Positions 1-8,689 of a stretch of 50,304 nt of DNA are shown in pieces. The position numbers and the translations under genes are program-made. The stretch comes from Catellatospora tritici (GTDB lineage: Bacteria; Actinomycetota; Actinomycetes; Mycobacteriales; Micromonosporaceae), in NCBI RefSeq assembly GCF_019083965.1, contig NZ_JAHRCY010000022.1, positions 77,510 through 127,813 on the forward strand, in the 5' to 3' direction. The number at the start of each line of letters is the position of its first letter. Position 1 is the stretch's first letter. The notes beneath the pieces were generated by a model. That model worked only from the letters and a program-made list of their open reading frames with translations, had not been told where the DNA came from and did not search any database.

Positions 1-20
1 GGTGCGTGCGCTTGCGGTTG

Positions 21-64
21 CCCCGGGGGGGGCCCCCGGGGTTCACCGGGGGGGCCCCCCCCGG
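21..64. terminator. G/C-tract hairpins upstream of the permease pair
   Basis: Two back-to-back self-complementary G/C tracts (about 21-41 and 46-64) lie before the first permease. In importer operons such stem-loops often sit between the binding-protein gene and the permeases and limit readthrough. The binding-protein gene is presumably left of the window. The homopolymers could also hide sequencing errors. Confidence 0.4.
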
Positions 65-144
65 CCCGACCGGCCGCCACGGGGGCTGCCGGTCACGCAC
101 CGCCCGCCCACTGCCGTCCCACAGGTTCCACCGGAGGCGTACAC

Positions 145-1116
145 ATGAGCAGCATGGTTTCGGCCGGGCAACGGCCGCGCCCGAAGCGGCGGTGGTGGCG
201 GCGCGAGGGCGTGCAGGGCTACCTCTACATCAGCCCATGGCTGCTGGGCTTCCTGATGTTCGGTGTCGCGCCGCTCATCGCCGCGTTCATGACCAGCCTG
301 TCCAAGGCCAACGTGTTCCGCACGATCCGGTTCGTGGGCACCGACAACTACGAGAAGATCCTCACCGACGATCCGGTGTTCGCCACCATCGCCGGCAACA
401 TGCTGATCTACGTGATCGGCTCGACGGTCATCTCGATCGGCCTCGGCCTGGCCCTGGCGCTGCTGCTGTACAAGGACTTCCGCGGCAATCACGTCTTCCG
501 CACCCTGATCTACGTCCCCAGCCTGCTCGTCGGCATCGCCACCGCGTACCTGTTCAAGCAGGTGTTCCGGGGCGGCGAGGTGGGCCTGGCGAACATGTTC
601 CTGAGCCTGTTCGGCACCGAGCCGGTGAACTGGCTCGGTGACTCCGAGAAGCCCTGGCTGGCGCTCGTCGCGCTGATCCTGGTCAACGTGTGGTTCACCG
701 GCGGCACCATGCTGATCTTCCTGGCCGGGCTCAAGGGCATCCCGGCCAGCTACTTCGAGGCCGCCCGCGTCGACGGGGCCGGTCCCTGGCAGATGTTTCG
801 CAAGGTCACCCTGCCGCTGCTGTCGCCGGTCGTCGTCTTCAACACCGTCATGGCGCTGATCGGGCACATCCAGGTCTTCGAGACCCCGCTCGCGTTCGCC
901 AACAACGGCGGCGTCGCCACCGGCAACCCGCTGGGCTACGAGAACAGCCTCGGCACCTTCGTGACCTACCTGTACGTCAAGGGCTTCGTCTACCAGGACA
1001 TGGGCTACGCGTCCGCACTGGCGTTCATCATGTTCGCCGCGACCCTGGTGCTGACCGGCCTGGTGCTCTGGCTGGCCCGGCGCTTCACCGCGTACGGCGA
1101 CGCCGACCAGAACTGA
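145..1116 (+). CDS. Sugar ABC transporter permease, MalF type
   Basis: Inner-membrane subunit of a carbohydrate ABC importer (CUT1 family). The 323-residue product has a basic N-terminus, a first membrane helix at about residues 28-50 and further hydrophobic segments giving about six helices. The cytoplasmic EAA loop that docks the ATPase begins at Glu205 (EAARVDGAG, then the conserved LP). The ATG at 145 follows a CCGGAGG-type ribosome site. The second permease starts 26 bp downstream, so this is one operon. Binding-protein and ATPase genes are not visible; actinomycete CUT1 systems usually share one MsiK-type ATPase encoded elsewhere. Family assignment is secure; the substrate is unknown, though the linked glycosidase suggests an oligosaccharide. 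Confidence 0.93.
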   Translation: MSSMVSAGQRPRPKRRWWRREGVQGYLYISPWLLGFLMFGVAPLIAAFMTSLSKANVFRTIRFVGTDNYEKILTDDPVFATIAGNMLIYVIGSTVISIGLGLALALLLYKDFRGNHVFRTLIYVPSLLVGIATAYLFKQVFRGGEVGLANMFLSLFGTEPVNWLGDSEKPWLALVALILVNVWFTGGTMLIFLAGLKGIPASYFEAARVDGAGPWQMFRKVTLPLLSPVVVFNTVMALIGHIQVFETPLAFANNGGVATGNPLGYENSLGTFVTYLYVKGFVYQDMGYASALAFIMFAATLVLTGLVLWLARRFTAYGDADQN

Positions 1117-1142
1117 CCGCGGCCCACCCACCGGAGGATTCC

Positions 1143-2054
1143 ATGCAAGACGTGTTGGACAAGCCGCGACGCGGTGACGTGCCGCCCGCTGCCCCGGCGG
1201 CACCGACCGCCACGGCGCCACGACGGCGCAACACCAGGGCGCGCTGGGAGCTGACCGCGCGCATCATCGCCCTGAGCCTGTTCTGCCTGCTGCTGTTGTT
1301 CCCGTTCGTGTGGTTGGTGTCGCAGTCGCTCAAGGACACCAACCAGTACTTCGCGGTGCCGTTCGAGTGGATCCCGAGCCCGTTCCGCTGGGAGAACTTC
1401 ACCGACGTCATCTTCAAGTACGAGTTCCTGCACTACATCGGCAACAGCCTGTGGCTCGCCGGGTACGCCGTGGTGGTCAACATCCTGGCGTCGTCGTTCG
1501 TGGCGTACGGCTTCTCCCGCTTCCGCTTCCCCGGCCGCAACGCGCTGTTCATGGTCGTGCTCGCCACGATGATGCTGCCCGGCCAGGTCATGACCATCTC
1601 GCTGTACCGCTTCTACCGCGAGATCGGCTGGATCGACACGTTCTACCCGCTGCTGATCCCGAAGCTGTTCGGCGCCGCGTTCGAGATCTTCCTGTTCCGG
1701 CAGTTCTTCATGAGCCTGCCCCGCGAGATCGACGAGGCGGCCCGCATCGACGGCTGCGGCACCCTGCGCACCTGGTGGCACATCATCCTGCCGCAGTCCA
1801 AGCCGGTCATCATCGTGGTCGCGGTGTTCACGTTCCTGGGCAGCTGGCGCGAGTTGTTCGGCCCGCTGATCTACCTGACCGGCGAGGAGAACCGCACCCT
1901 GCCGCTCGGCCTGCTCTACTTCACCTCGCCGTTCGGCTCGTCGCTGCCCATGCTGATGGCGGCCATCGTCATCTCGCTCATCCCACCCGTCGTCCTCTAC
2001 GCCCTGGGCCAGAAGTACATCGACAAGGGCGTCGCCATCGCGGAGATCAAATGA
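1143..2054 (+). CDS. Sugar ABC transporter permease, MalG type
   Basis: Partner permease of the gene before it. From the ATG at 1143 (preceded by CCGGAGG) the product has 303 residues: a Pro/Ala-rich N-terminal tail, about six membrane segments, and the EAA loop starting at Glu198 (EAARIDGCG followed by ILP). The C-terminus YIDKGVAIAEIK is typical for MalG-like subunits. The frame is open far upstream, but the ribosome site and the neighbouring stop decide for 1143. The stop overlaps the start of the following glycosidase gene (ATGA), indicating coupled translation, so import and hydrolysis of the substrate are probably linked. Confidence 0.93.
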   Translation: MQDVLDKPRRGDVPPAAPAAPTATAPRRRNTRARWELTARIIALSLFCLLLLFPFVWLVSQSLKDTNQYFAVPFEWIPSPFRWENFTDVIFKYEFLHYIGNSLWLAGYAVVVNILASSFVAYGFSRFRFPGRNALFMVVLATMMLPGQVMTISLYRFYREIGWIDTFYPLLIPKLFGAAFEIFLFRQFFMSLPREIDEAARIDGCGTLRTWWHIILPQSKPVIIVVAVFTFLGSWRELFGPLIYLTGEENRTLPLGLLYFTSPFGSSLPMLMAAIVISLIPPVVLYALGQKYIDKGVAIAEIK

Positions 2055-3544
2055 ACCTGCCCCACACCCAGACCCCGCCGGTCACCACCCGCCGGCCGCT
2101 GGATCGGGCCGCGCTGCCCGCCCCCGTCCTCGACGCCGAGCCCGAGCTCATCGACCTGTACTGGGCGGCCTGGGAGCTGGCCTACGACCACGTAGTCACC
2201 CGGGAGGGCGCGCCGCGCTCGCCGTACATGGACGAGGGCTTCGATCCGGACACCATCTGGATCTGGGACACCTGCTTCATGGCGCACTTCTGCAAGTACG
2301 CCCCCGACCTGTTCCCGGGGGTGGAGAGCTTCGACAACTTCTACCGCCCGATGTACGACGCCGAGCCCACCACCCTGAGGATCCACCACCCGGACAATCC
2401 GCCGCTGTTCGCCTGGTCCGAGGAGGAGTACGTCCGCCACACCGGCGACCTGGACCGGGTCCGGTGGCTGCTGCGCGACAAGGCATACCTGCAGCAGCAC
2501 TTCGCGTTCATGGAGGCCACCCCGGCGGGCAGCCGCTTCCCGCACAGCAACATCGCCACCACCGTGCAGCGGGTGCCGCGCGGCTACCTCTGGGAGGGCG
2601 TGACCAGCGGCATGGACAACACGCCCCGCGCGCCGATCCAGGGTGAGCACGGCACGTCCGGCGACATCCTGTGGTTCGACGTCGCCGCCCAGCAGGCCCT
2701 GTCCGCCCGGTCCATCGCCAGGCTGGCCCGGCTCATCGGCGCCGACGAGTTGGCAGCGGAGTACGACGGCCACCATGCGCGGCTAGTCGCGCTCGTGAAC
2801 GACTTCTGGTCGGCCGAGCACGGCAGCTACTTCGACCGGTTCGCCGAGGAGCCGTACGACTTCCACCGGGTGCGCACGCCCGCTGTCTACTGGCCGCTGC
2901 TGGCCGGCGCCTGCGACGCGGCCCAGGCCGATGCGCTGGCCGCGGCGCTGGCCGACCCGAAGTGCTTCGGCGGACCGGTGCCCTGGCCGTCGGTGGCCCG
3001 CGACGACCCCGAGTTCCGCCCCGACGGCATGTACTGGCGCGGTGGCGTGTGGATCCCCGTCGCGTACGCCAGCGCCCGCGCCCTGGCCGACTCCGGCCAC
3101 CAGGACCTGGCGCACCGCGCCAGCCTCGACCTGATCCGCCACATGGCCCGCACCTGGTCTTCGTACTCGCCCGCGACGATCTGGGAGGCGTACTCCCCCA
3201 CCCTCCCCGCACCGTCCACGGCCAAGGACGACCGCACCCCGGTACGCCCCGACTTCTGCGGCTGGTCCGCCCTCGCCCCGATCTCCATGCTCATCGAGCA
3301 CATCCTCGGCTTCCGCGTGGACGCCCTCACCCGCACCGTCCACTATCGCCGTTACCTGCCCGGCCGCACCGGCATCCGCAACCTGCGCTGCGGCGACACC
3401 CGCGTCACCATGGTCGCCGACGACACCACCCTCACCGTCGAGACCGACGGCCCGATCACCCTGTCCCTCCCCGACCGCGACATTCCCCTCACCCCTGGCC
3501 ACCACACCCTCTACGGCCTGTTTCATGACTCGTTGGAGTCGTGA
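2051..3544 (+). CDS. Cytosolic glycoside hydrolase, MGH1-like (alpha/alpha)6 barrel
   Basis: Predicted glycosidase of 497 residues without signal peptide, so it should act on imported sugar. Conserved-looking segments include DTIWIWDTCFMAHFCKYA near residue 75, YLWEGVTSGMDNTPRAP near residue 180, DPEFRPDGMYWRGGVWIPV near 320 and SSYSPATIWEAYSP near 375. These resemble the MGH1-like / GH63-GH37-type six-hairpin fold, with acidic residues in GMDNTPR and TIWEAYSP as plausible catalytic positions; the exact GH family is not resolved. The start overlaps the permease stop by four bases. A hairpin straddles the stop codon. Close to certain as a glycosidase, unsure of substrate (alpha-glucoside, mannoside or similar). 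Confidence 0.75.
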   Translation: MNLPHTQTPPVTTRRPLDRAALPAPVLDAEPELIDLYWAAWELAYDHVVTREGAPRSPYMDEGFDPDTIWIWDTCFMAHFCKYAPDLFPGVESFDNFYRPMYDAEPTTLRIHHPDNPPLFAWSEEEYVRHTGDLDRVRWLLRDKAYLQQHFAFMEATPAGSRFPHSNIATTVQRVPRGYLWEGVTSGMDNTPRAPIQGEHGTSGDILWFDVAAQQALSARSIARLARLIGADELAAEYDGHHARLVALVNDFWSAEHGSYFDRFAEEPYDFHRVRTPAVYWPLLAGACDAAQADALAAALADPKCFGGPVPWPSVARDDPEFRPDGMYWRGGVWIPVAYASARALADSGHQDLAHRASLDLIRHMARTWSSYSPATIWEAYSPTLPAPSTAKDDRTPVRPDFCGWSALAPISMLIEHILGFRVDALTRTVHYRRYLPGRTGIRNLRCGDTRVTMVADDTTLTVETDGPITLSLPDRDIPLTPGHHTLYGLFHDSLES

Positions 3545-3549
3545 AACAG
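3518..3549. terminator. Hairpin over the stop codon of the glycosidase gene
   Basis: Arms 3518-3531 and 3536-3549 pair over 14 positions with one G-U, around a four-base loop. The stop codon (3542-3544) lies in the right arm. It sits between convergent genes and can end transcription from both sides. There is no T tract, as is common at high GC. Confidence 0.7.
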
Positions 3550-3607
3550 CGCCCTTCTCGGGCGTCGGCGCCGGGACTGACGGTCGGGTTGCTCGCGCCG
3601 ACGACCT

Positions 3608-4825
3608 TCACCCTTGCTCGACGAGGAGGTGGAGGGGGCCGCGCAGGATCGGGCTTCGCCGGTAAGGCGGCGGGTCGGCGACCAGCCGGGGATTGTCCAC
3701 GCGGCGCACGAATTCGGTGAGCGCGATCTGCGCCTCCAACCGGGCCAGCGGGCCACCGAAGCAGACGTGGATACCGCTGCCGAAGCCGAGGTGCTGATTG
3801 TCCTGGCGATCGGGGTCGAAGCGGTCGGGGTCGTGGAATCGTTCGGGATCGCGGCTGCCCGAGGCGAGCATGAGCATTATCTGCGAGCCCTTCGGGATGG
3901 TGGTGTCGGCGATGGTGATGTCGCTGTACGCGGCCCGCCACGGGATGATGTGCACGGGTGGCTCGTAGCGCAGCAGCTCCTCTACCAGTCGGATGATCAG
4001 GTCTGGCTCGTTTTTCAGCCGCTGCAGCATCTGCGGGTGCCGCAGCAGTGTCAGCACGCCGTTGGCGATGAGGTTGACGGTGGTCTCATGGCCGGCGATG
4101 AGCAGCAGGTTGGCCGTACTGATGATCTGCTCGTCGGTCATGCGGCCGTCGGGACCGTCGTCGTTGGCCAGCTTCGACAGGATGTCGTCGCCCGGCCGGC
4201 CGTGGCGTTCTTCCACCAGTCCGCCGAGATATTGGCGCAGGTCGATCCTGGCCTGCAACCCCTTCTGCAACCGCTCCGGAGGGTCCGTGGCCGGGTTGTA
4301 GTCGATGGCATCGACGAGCGCTTCCACCCACTGATGGAAGCGTGGTTCGTCCTCGCGGGGCACGCCGAGCAGATGGCAGATCACGGTGACCGGGAACGGG
4401 TAGGCGAAGTCATCCACGACGTCGATCTGCTTCTTGCCCTGCAGACCGTCGATCAGGCCGTTGACGACGGCTGTCATGTCGGGCCGCATCCCGTCCACGA
4501 GCCCCGGGGTGTGCGGCGGGCCGAAGTGGCGCATCGCCATGCGCCGCATGCGGTCGTGCTCGGGCGGATCGAGATTGAGGAACGCCGGATTGTCTTCCCG
4601 GCCCTGCCCCCCCGGCATCGGGCGGGCCAGATGGCGGATGTCGGAGCTCAGGTGCGGGTCGTGCAGCAACGCGGTGATCTCCCGGTAGGTGCTGATCACG
4701 TAGCTGCCGTCCTCCTGCAGCGCTACCGGGGTTCTGCGCAGCTCGGCGTAGAGCGGGTACGGGTCGGCCCGGGCCGAGTAGTCGAGGATCCGGGGCAGGA
4801 TGCCGGGCGTCTCGGTCATGGTCAT
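3608..4825 (-). CDS. Cytochrome P450 monooxygenase
   Basis: Soluble bacterial P450 of 405 residues, the usual length. The I-helix oxygen-activation motif AGHETT is at 244-249, the K-helix ExxR at Glu283-Arg286, and the haem-binding loop FGSGIHVCFGG carries the thiolate ligand Cys355. It needs two electrons from a ferredoxin, and genes for a ferredoxin and its reductase lie directly upstream in the same direction, 13 bp from this one. A GGAGG site precedes the ATG at 4825; MTMTETPG allows a second ATG two codons later. The substrate cannot be read from sequence. No biosynthetic cluster surrounds it, so it may act in catabolism or detoxification rather than antibiotic synthesis. Confidence 0.95.
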   Translation of the reverse strand: MTMTETPGILPRILDYSARADPYPLYAELRRTPVALQEDGSYVISTYREITALLHDPHLSSDIRHLARPMPGGQGREDNPAFLNLDPPEHDRMRRMAMRHFGPPHTPGLVDGMRPDMTAVVNGLIDGLQGKKQIDVVDDFAYPFPVTVICHLLGVPREDEPRFHQWVEALVDAIDYNPATDPPERLQKGLQARIDLRQYLGGLVEERHGRPGDDILSKLANDDGPDGRMTDEQIISTANLLLIAGHETTVNLIANGVLTLLRHPQMLQRLKNEPDLIIRLVEELLRYEPPVHIIPWRAAYSDITIADTTIPKGSQIMLMLASGSRDPERFHDPDRFDPDRQDNQHLGFGSGIHVCFGGPLARLEAQIALTEFVRRVDNPRLVADPPPYRRSPILRGPLHLLVEQG

Positions 4826-4838
4826 GTCGGTCTACCTC

Positions 4839-6227
4839 CTACGGCCGCGCGGCCGTGACGCGCCGTTCACTCGGATCGTGGCCGGTCACCACGACCGTGG
4901 CGCCCTGGGCGAGCAACATCGGACCCGGGAAGTCGACGGGCACCGGTTTCGCGTCGGCGGGCTGGTCGGGTGTCGGGCAGGGCGGCGGGAAGGGCGCCGC
5001 CGTCTCGATCAACCTGCGGTAATGGTCCAGCCACTTCGCGTTGTTGAAGGTGACCGCCGCAGTGACACGGCCCCTGTAGCCGTACGTGGCGACGAAGCGG
5101 CGCTCGGCCACCGAACCCTGGGTGATGACGACCTCGTCGGCAAAGGTCGGCACACCAACAGACTTGATGTTGACGCCGAACTGGATCGACCAGAACGACG
5201 GTACGGTCAGGTGCGCCCAGCGGTCGGCCTGCAAGTGGACCATGTTGTGTGCGGCGATCTCGGCCTGCTCCACGGCGTTGACCCAGTGCTCCAGCGAGAT
5301 GAACCGATACTCGTAGATCGGGTGCGGGCATCGCGCCACGTCCCCGGCGACGAAGATGTCATCGGTGATCAGACCGTTGAGGTCCATGGCGCGGCAGCCC
5401 GCGTCGGCGGCGATCCCCCAAGGCCCGATAGCCAGCCCGGAGCCCTGCAGCCATTCAGTGTTGCGGATGCCGCCGAGCGCGACCACCGCCACGTCGGCGT
5501 CGACCGTGCTGCCGTCGGAGAGGTGGGCACGGCGCAGCCGCCCCTGCCCGTCGCCCTCAAGAGACGTGACCTTCACCCCGGTGCGCAGATCGACACCGTG
5601 GGCACGCTGCATCTCCGACGCGACCTCACCGATCATGGCCCCGAGCGCCCCGACCAACGGGCCCGGCCCGAGCTCGACGACGGTCACCGGTATGTCGCGC
5701 TCACGGCAGATGGAGGCGATCTCGGAGCCGGTGAAGCCGGCCCCGATGATCAGAACGCGGCCGGGACCGTCGGCAAGGCGCTGCCGCAGGCCGGCGGCAT
5801 CCTCGCGCGTGCGCACCACGAATACCCCGTCCAGCGCGGCCTCGGCCTCGTCGGGCCAGGGCCGGGCACGTACACCGGTGGCGATCAGCACCCGGTCGTA
5901 GGGCACCTCCCGGCCGTCGGCGAGCCGTACCAGGCCATGGGCCACGTCCAGCCCCGACGCGGGCACGCCCAGCAGCCACTGCGCGTCCACCTCACGACGA
6001 CGGGGCAGGGTCGTGGCCTCGGCAGGCACCCATCCGGTCAGGACCTGCTTGGACAGCGGCGGACGATCGTAGGGCTCGCCCTTCTCATCGCCGATCACGG
6101 TCAACGACCCGGTGAAGCCCTCATCGCGCAGCGACTCGGCGGCCCGCAGCCCGGCGAGGGAGGCACCGACGATGACGATGCGGCCTTCGCGCTTTAACGT
6201 CTGCAAAGCCTCGATCCTGCTGGTCAT
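4839..6227 (-). CDS. FAD-dependent ferredoxin reductase
   Basis: Flavoprotein of 462 residues of the putidaredoxin/rhodocoxin reductase type, moving electrons from NAD(P)H to the ferredoxin. The FAD-binding Rossmann motif VIVGASLAG is at residues 18-26, the PYDRPPLSK loop follows near 50, the NAD-binding motif IIGAGFTGSEIA is near 155, and the second FAD motif DDIFVAGDVARCPHP near 300. The ATG overlaps the stop of the ferredoxin gene (ATGA). Operon order is ferredoxin, reductase, P450, a complete electron-transfer chain. A degraded relative of the ferredoxin plus the beginning of such a reductase occurs at 25109. Confidence 0.93.
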   Translation of the reverse strand: MTSRIEALQTLKREGRIVIVGASLAGLRAAESLRDEGFTGSLTVIGDEKGEPYDRPPLSKQVLTGWVPAEATTLPRRREVDAQWLLGVPASGLDVAHGLVRLADGREVPYDRVLIATGVRARPWPDEAEAALDGVFVVRTREDAAGLRQRLADGPGRVLIIGAGFTGSEIASICRERDIPVTVVELGPGPLVGALGAMIGEVASEMQRAHGVDLRTGVKVTSLEGDGQGRLRRAHLSDGSTVDADVAVVALGGIRNTEWLQGSGLAIGPWGIAADAGCRAMDLNGLITDDIFVAGDVARCPHPIYEYRFISLEHWVNAVEQAEIAAHNMVHLQADRWAHLTVPSFWSIQFGVNIKSVGVPTFADEVVITQGSVAERRFVATYGYRGRVTAAVTFNNAKWLDHYRRLIETAAPFPPPCPTPDQPADAKPVPVDFPGPMLLAQGATVVVTGHDPSERRVTAARP

Positions 6228-6451
6228 GACCGCATCGCCCCCGCCGCCGTGTCCCTGCCCTCCAGCTGGTCGACGAGGATGGCCTGGACCGGACAGGCAG
6301 CGGCAGCGCGCAACACCTGTTCCCGCTGCGCGTCGTCGGGGCTCGGGTCGTACATCAGCGCTTCCTCACCGTGCATCCGGAATGCGTCCGGGGCCAGGAA
6401 CGCGCACTGCGCATACCCCTGGCATCGGGAAAGATCTACGACAACCCTCAT
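6224..6451 (-). CDS. [3Fe-4S]-type ferredoxin, P450 electron donor
   Basis: Small 75-residue ferredoxin. Cys10, Cys16 and Cys53 (the last in ACPVQAI) form the three-cysteine pattern of single-cluster P450 ferredoxins, where the fourth position is not cysteine (Gly12/Tyr13 lie in the gap). It should shuttle single electrons from the adjacent reductase to the P450. The start ATG is preceded by GGAGGGTCGGG. First gene of the three-gene operon. The ferredoxin-like pseudogene at 25109 is about 60 percent identical by eye but lacks two of the three cysteines. Confidence 0.93.
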   Translation of the reverse strand: MRVVVDLSRCQGYAQCAFLAPDAFRMHGEEALMYDPSPDDAQREQVLRAAAACPVQAILVDQLEGRDTAAGAMRS

Positions 6452-6774
6452 CCCGACCCTCCGTTTCAGGGACCGCAGAGCCGCGCCGCTCAGGCAGCAC
6501 CACTCGGGCAGACCGCCGGTCGGGACCCGTTCGGCCAGGCACCACCGCTTCGAACGCGCAGGTGGCAGCCTGCGATCGCACGCCTCCGCAGGAGAGCTGA
6601 CGGTCGCGAATGATGCAGAGCGGCACTTGCCCTGTCGAGAGCAGCCTATCCAGCGCCCGACATCGCCCGCCCTGGAAACGGATATCCCAGCCAGCCAATC
6701 TCGCAGGTCATCGGCTGTGACCCCGAGCGGAATCGGGAGCGCGCCTCACGTCGCGTACCAAGCGCAGGCGCGGG
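6452..6774. other. Intergenic stretch without recognisable gene
   Basis: Promoter region of the ferredoxin operon plus the tail of the next gene. No convincing coding sequence in any frame. The right end holds one copy of a dispersed repeat (6706-6808). Confidence 0.5.
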
Positions 6775-6808
6775 TCACTGTGACCCGAGCAGCGCCTCGA
6801 GCTCCGGA
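6706..6808 (+). repeat. Dispersed repeat of about 100 bp, copy 1
   Basis: Roughly 80-85 percent identical by eye to 20443-20544, including the runs CCCCGAGCGGAATCGG, GCGGGTCACTGT and CGCCTCGAGCTCCGGA. This copy covers the last codons of the phosphotransferase gene and contains a perfect 17-bp palindrome at 6771-6787 across its stop codon; the palindrome is broken in the other copy. Origin unknown. Confidence 0.7.
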
Positions 6809-7704
6809 AGTCGGCCGAACAGGTCGGGGAGGCCGCGCACGCCGTTGCGCGCGGACTCGTGCGACAGCGCGAGGTCAGGGCCGGTGCTCGCCTCGACACC
6901 GGCGAGGCACCGGAGGATGTTCCACCTCGTGTGCCCCAGCCAGCCGCCGATCATGTACACGAACCAGCTCGGACCTGACGGCGGCAGCGCTGCGCCCCCC
7001 GCGACGTAGCCGTCGAGGACCGAGCGGAAGATGGCGGGCCTGATGCCGTCGAAGCCAGGTCCCTTCGCCAGGCTCAGCGCGGTCGAGCCGAGCTCACCGG
7101 ACAGGTCGAGCATCCCCGAGAGCTCCCAGTCGAGCACCACCGGCCGACCCGCTCGAGCGAGCAGGTTCCACGGGTGGATGTCCTTGTGGGTCAGCACGAC
7201 GGGGCCGGGCCGTTCGCAGGTGTCGACGAAGTGGGCAATCGCGAGGAACGTCTCGACGTGAGAGGCGAGTTCGTCGGCCCACGGCTGTCCGGTCGCCGCC
7301 GCCCGCGCGGCGAGCTCGGGCCAGTCCCGTGGCGTCGGGTCCTCGATCGACGCATGGGGCCACGCGACGTCGAGCGCGTGGATGCGCGCGAGGATCTCAC
7401 CGATCTCAAACGCGTACGCCGCCGACACCGGTGCCTCGGGGACCTTCTCTCCCTCGACCCATCGGTGAACGAGCGTGTTGTGGCCGGCCGAGATCGGCTC
7501 TGGCATCGGGATGCCGGCGGCGAAGGCCGCCCGCTCAAACCTGAACACGTCCTCGACGCGATAGGTCCAGCGGCGGTCGACGAGGTTCACCTCCTTCACC
7601 GCGAACGACCCTTGGTCGGTGTCGAGCCGGTACATCCGGTTGGCGAACCCGCCATGGACGCGGATCATCGGCCCGATCGGCGCGCCGAGATGCGAAAGGT
7701 CCAC
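6775..7704 (-). CDS. Aminoglycoside phosphotransferase (APH)-family kinase
   Basis: Small-molecule kinase-like protein of 309 residues. The catalytic loop HKDIHPWN has the catalytic Asp175 and metal-binding Asn180, and LDWE supplies the second metal ligand Asp192. The N-terminal lobe carries VKEVN near residue 37, a likely nucleotide-binding lysine. The family phosphorylates aminoglycosides, choline, homoserine and other hydroxyl compounds; the substrate here is unknown and resistance should not be assumed. The start is GTG at 7704 without Shine-Dalgarno but with a TAGGAT box six bases ahead, indicating leaderless translation. The 3' end lies inside a dispersed repeat. Confidence 0.88.
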   Translation of the reverse strand: MDLSHLGAPIGPMIRVHGGFANRMYRLDTDQGSFAVKEVNLVDRRWTYRVEDVFRFERAAFAAGIPMPEPISAGHNTLVHRWVEGEKVPEAPVSAAYAFEIGEILARIHALDVAWPHASIEDPTPRDWPELAARAAATGQPWADELASHVETFLAIAHFVDTCERPGPVVLTHKDIHPWNLLARAGRPVVLDWELSGMLDLSGELGSTALSLAKGPGFDGIRPAIFRSVLDGYVAGGAALPPSGPSWFVYMIGGWLGHTRWNILRCLAGVEASTGPDLALSHESARNGVRGLPDLFGRLPELEALLGSQ

Positions 7705-7716
7705 CCACGCATCCTA
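7705..7716 (-). promoter_or_regulatory. Putative -10 box of a leaderless transcript
   Basis: TAGGAT (7711-7716, minus strand) lies six bases before the GTG start of the phosphotransferase gene, the arrangement of leaderless actinobacterial genes in which transcription begins at the start codon. Confidence 0.5.
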
Positions 7717-7778
7717 GGGACTGGCAGTTCATCGACGCACCGGACTTTCCCGCACTCGTCGGCGAAGCAGATCCATCG

Positions 7779-8513
7779 CTACCCGTGACGTCTCGCGAGG
7801 TAGACCGTGTTGGTCGAGTCGCGGTCCTGCAACGGGTTGGCGAAGGTGACCACGTCGGCGCGGACCTCGGTGAAGACCTCGGCGAGCCGGGCGGTGAAGT
7901 CGTCCTCCGGCGGGTCGTTGGACCACAGGGTGAACACGCCGCCGGGGTGCAGCCTCTCGGCGAGCCGGCGCAGACCGGCCAGCTGGTAGAAGCTCGCGTG
8001 GCTGGGGTGCAGCAGGTGGCTGGGCGAATGGTCGATGTCGACGACAATCGCGTGAAAGAGCCGGCCAGGTGACTGCGGATCGAGGCCGTCCGGGCCGGCG
8101 GTCAAGGCAAAGAAATCACCGTGTACGAGCCGGCAGCGCGGATCGGCGGTGAGCGTCGTGCCGGCCGGGATCAGGCCCTGCTCGTGCCATTCGATCACGT
8201 CGGCGAGCGCGTCGATGACCAGCAGCGAGCCGACCCGGTCGTCCTCGAGCACGGTCAGTGCGGTGAAGCCCAGGCCGAGCCCGCCGACGGCCACGTCGAG
8301 GGTGTCGGCGTCGAACTCGGCCGGGCTCAGCTCGGCCAGCGCCAGCCGGGCCACCTCGACCTCGGCGACGGTGAACAGGCTGGACATCAGGAAGTCGTCG
8401 TCGAGCTTGACCTCGTACACGTCGGTCTCGAACTGTCGATCCCACCGGCGGCGCAGGCTGATCACGCCCATCGGCGTCTGCCGCCAGCCCAGCTCCTGAA
8501 ACCGCACGCCCAT
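7779..8513 (-). CDS. Spermidine synthase-like Rossmann-fold protein
   Basis: Product of 244 residues resembling the SpeE fold without its N-terminal domain. The segment DVAVGGLGLGFTALTVLED (near residue 75) matches the glycine-rich binding loop, LLVIDALADVIEWH gives the acidic residue after strand beta-2, and AIVVDIDHSP near 155 corresponds to the D-x-D-x-x-x region. Such stand-alone proteins are often annotated spermidine synthase, but true activity is unproven and a methyltransferase role is possible. The ATG at 8513 has a GAGGATG site. No polyamine gene is nearby. Confidence 0.75.
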   Translation of the reverse strand: MGVRFQELGWRQTPMGVISLRRRWDRQFETDVYEVKLDDDFLMSSLFTVAEVEVARLALAELSPAEFDADTLDVAVGGLGLGFTALTVLEDDRVGSLLVIDALADVIEWHEQGLIPAGTTLTADPRCRLVHGDFFALTAGPDGLDPQSPGRLFHAIVVDIDHSPSHLLHPSHASFYQLAGLRRLAERLHPGGVFTLWSNDPPEDDFTARLAEVFTEVRADVVTFANPLQDRDSTNTVYLARRHG

Positions 8514-8689
8514 CCGAACATCCTCAATCCGCCGGGCTGCCCGCGACGGGGGTCGGCTGCCATTGAGCCTACCCGGCCGCAGGACGCGCTCAGCCGACCG
8601 GCACGGCGGGTCGTTCCGGATCTGGCCTGACGTCGTGGGCCACCAGTCTCGTCGGTGACAGTGCCGTGCCGCGGCGATACGCAGGCGCG

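Noticed and set aside
1..144. Coding frame across the start of the window
   Set aside because: Translation of G/C homopolymers gives only Gly/Pro/Arg runs; the region is intergenic with hairpins.
6775..7704. Aminoglycoside resistance gene
   Set aside because: Only the general kinase fold is visible; the family covers many non-antibiotic substrates and nothing nearby supports resistance.
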